From contig NZ_MKIE01000001.1 of the NCBI RefSeq assembly GCF_001855385.1, positions 1 to 64,000 of the forward strand: a DNA stretch of 64,000 nucleotides, in the 5' to 3' direction. This DNA is from Andreesenia angusta (GTDB taxonomy: Bacteria > Bacillota > Clostridia > Tissierellales > Gottschalkiaceae). The notes under the pieces are model-generated. The model made no database searches. It saw only the letters and a program-made list of their open reading frames with translations, and was not told the DNA's origin. Positions 63,429 through 64,000 of this stretch are shown here, one piece after another (the first letter of the stretch is position 1; each line of letters begins with the position of its first letter). The position numbers were made by a program, and so were the translations under genes.

Positions 63429-64000
63429 TTAATTTAAATTAACAGGTTTTGCGTATTTATGCTCTTCTTTTTTTCCATACTTCGAGATCTCGACTTCGTC
63501 CATTCGCTTTATGCTTATTCCGTATTGCAGTGTGTTCTCCATGTCCCAGACTACATTCCCTCTTATCTTAAGCCCTCGCTCCAGCGCATCGGGACTCCCT
63601 ATGGCCTTTATGACTATTGGAGGCTTTACATTTACGTCGTTTACAAGCAAGCTGTCGCCTTTAGGCACTAGCTCCGTGAAGTTTGTATACCGCTGGTTGT
63701 TTATGGATATAGCCTCGGCGCCATTGTCATTCAGTATAGTTATAATCTGAAGTATAAAACTGTAGTTTTCCACTATAAAGCTTATGTTTTCCCCAGCTTC
63801 GACTTTCAGCTCTGGATCTCTTATCTCCACCGCAACACCTGGGCCACTCACGTCTTCGTATCCAGCAAATATCCTGTACCTCTCAAGCTCGTTATACTTC
63901 CCCTGAACCTCTTCGCTATCCTTGGCTTCCTCCGTTTCATACTGCCTTATCTGAGAGTCGAGTTCCTCTATATACTGCTTTGAACTCTCTTTCTTGGCCT
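63429..64000 (-). CDS. DUF881 family protein (3' part, cut by window end)
   Basis: The frame is open to the edge at 64000, so the 5' end is missing; the apparent ATG-like start near 63851 is internal (GTG). The visible part has a coiled-coil stretch (KKESSKQYIEELDSQIRQYE) followed by the DUF881 fold: GYEDVSGPGVAVEIRD, FILQIITILNDNGAEAISIN and GSPDALERGLKIRG. Homologues in Firmicutes are membrane-anchored by an N-terminal helix and lie near division or sporulation genes. No clear terminator follows, and the 120-nt gap to ppsA holds its promoter. Confidence 0.8.
   Translation of the reverse strand, partial: AKKESSKQYIEELDSQIRQYETEEAKDSEEVQGKYNELERYRIFAGYEDVSGPGVAVEIRDPELKVEAGENISFIVENYSFILQIITILNDNGAEAISINNQRYTNFTELVPKGDSLLVNDVNVKPPIVIKAIGSPDALERGLKIRGNVVWDMENTLQYGISIKRMDEVEISKYGKKEEHKYAKPVNLN

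Overview
The window reads as a chromosomal, housekeeping-rich stretch from a Gram-positive Firmicute, most likely a clostridial lineage (Clostridia; Peptostreptococcales/Tissierellales-like, but I cannot place it further from sequence alone). Supporting signs are strong AGGAGG-type ribosome binding sites, frequent TTG/GTG starts, heavy ATA and AGA use, T-box leaders, a PyrR-type pyr leader, an L20 leader with an AUU-started infC, a Ktr potassium system, a YtxC sporulation protein and DUF4364/DUF523 proteins. I see no CRISPR array, prophage, transposase or plasmid gene.

Layout. 1-434: 5' end of a 16S rRNA gene (minus strand), its leader with boxA, and two tandem promoters. 524-3390: a TPR protein translationally coupled to a B12-binding radical SAM protein. 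3499-3693: a small plus-strand gene. 3707-13433: a long minus-strand operon zapA, U32 peptidase, mutS2, DUF523, argS, a DUF4097 membrane protein and an ADP-ribosylglycohydrolase-like protein. 13539-17275: pheST under a Phe T-box. 17296-20163: TrmH-type methyltransferase and KtrAB. 20255-21560: infC-rpmI-rplT with an L20 leader. 21580-25179: DUF445, then a GDPD-family protein with a 47-residue triple repeat, ytxC and a GME-fold-like protein. 25205-25382: a structured RNA behind a sigma-54 promoter. 25573-25735: tRNA-Cys and tRNA-Phe. 25777-28917: hslO, a cold-shock gene, a methyltransferase, a structured gap, hpt and a small membrane protein. 28995-37715: psd, a QueG-like protein, DUF4364, folC, valS with a Val T-box, pgsA, trpS and a glutaredoxin. 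37753-44513: TrhA, a sulfur/methyl-transfer group (bifunctional homocysteine methyltransferase/MTHFR, DMT pair, metY), TraX, ArsR and a patatin. 44606-50457: complete UMP operon pyrBICFKDE behind a PyrR-type attenuator. 50482-53089: metNIQ. 53139-64000: GNAT, sbcCD, a P-type ATPase, ppsA and the 3' part of a DUF881 gene cut by the window end.

How parts fit together. Much of the window serves translation and is controlled by RNA leaders: Phe and Val T-boxes, the L20 leader and the PyrR attenuator. The sulfur genes (metNIQ import, metY, homocysteine methylation) form a methionine module, but no S-box leader is visible in front of metNIQ.

The most unusual element is at 25205-25382. A full-consensus sigma-54 (-24/-12) promoter reads on the minus strand into an untranslated RNA of about 150 nt. 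That RNA has one 3' arm and two competing copies of its 5' partner, and it ends in a strong terminator about 30 nt before the DUF6873-like/ytxC/GDPD operon, for which no other convincing promoter is visible. I could not assign it to a known RNA family.
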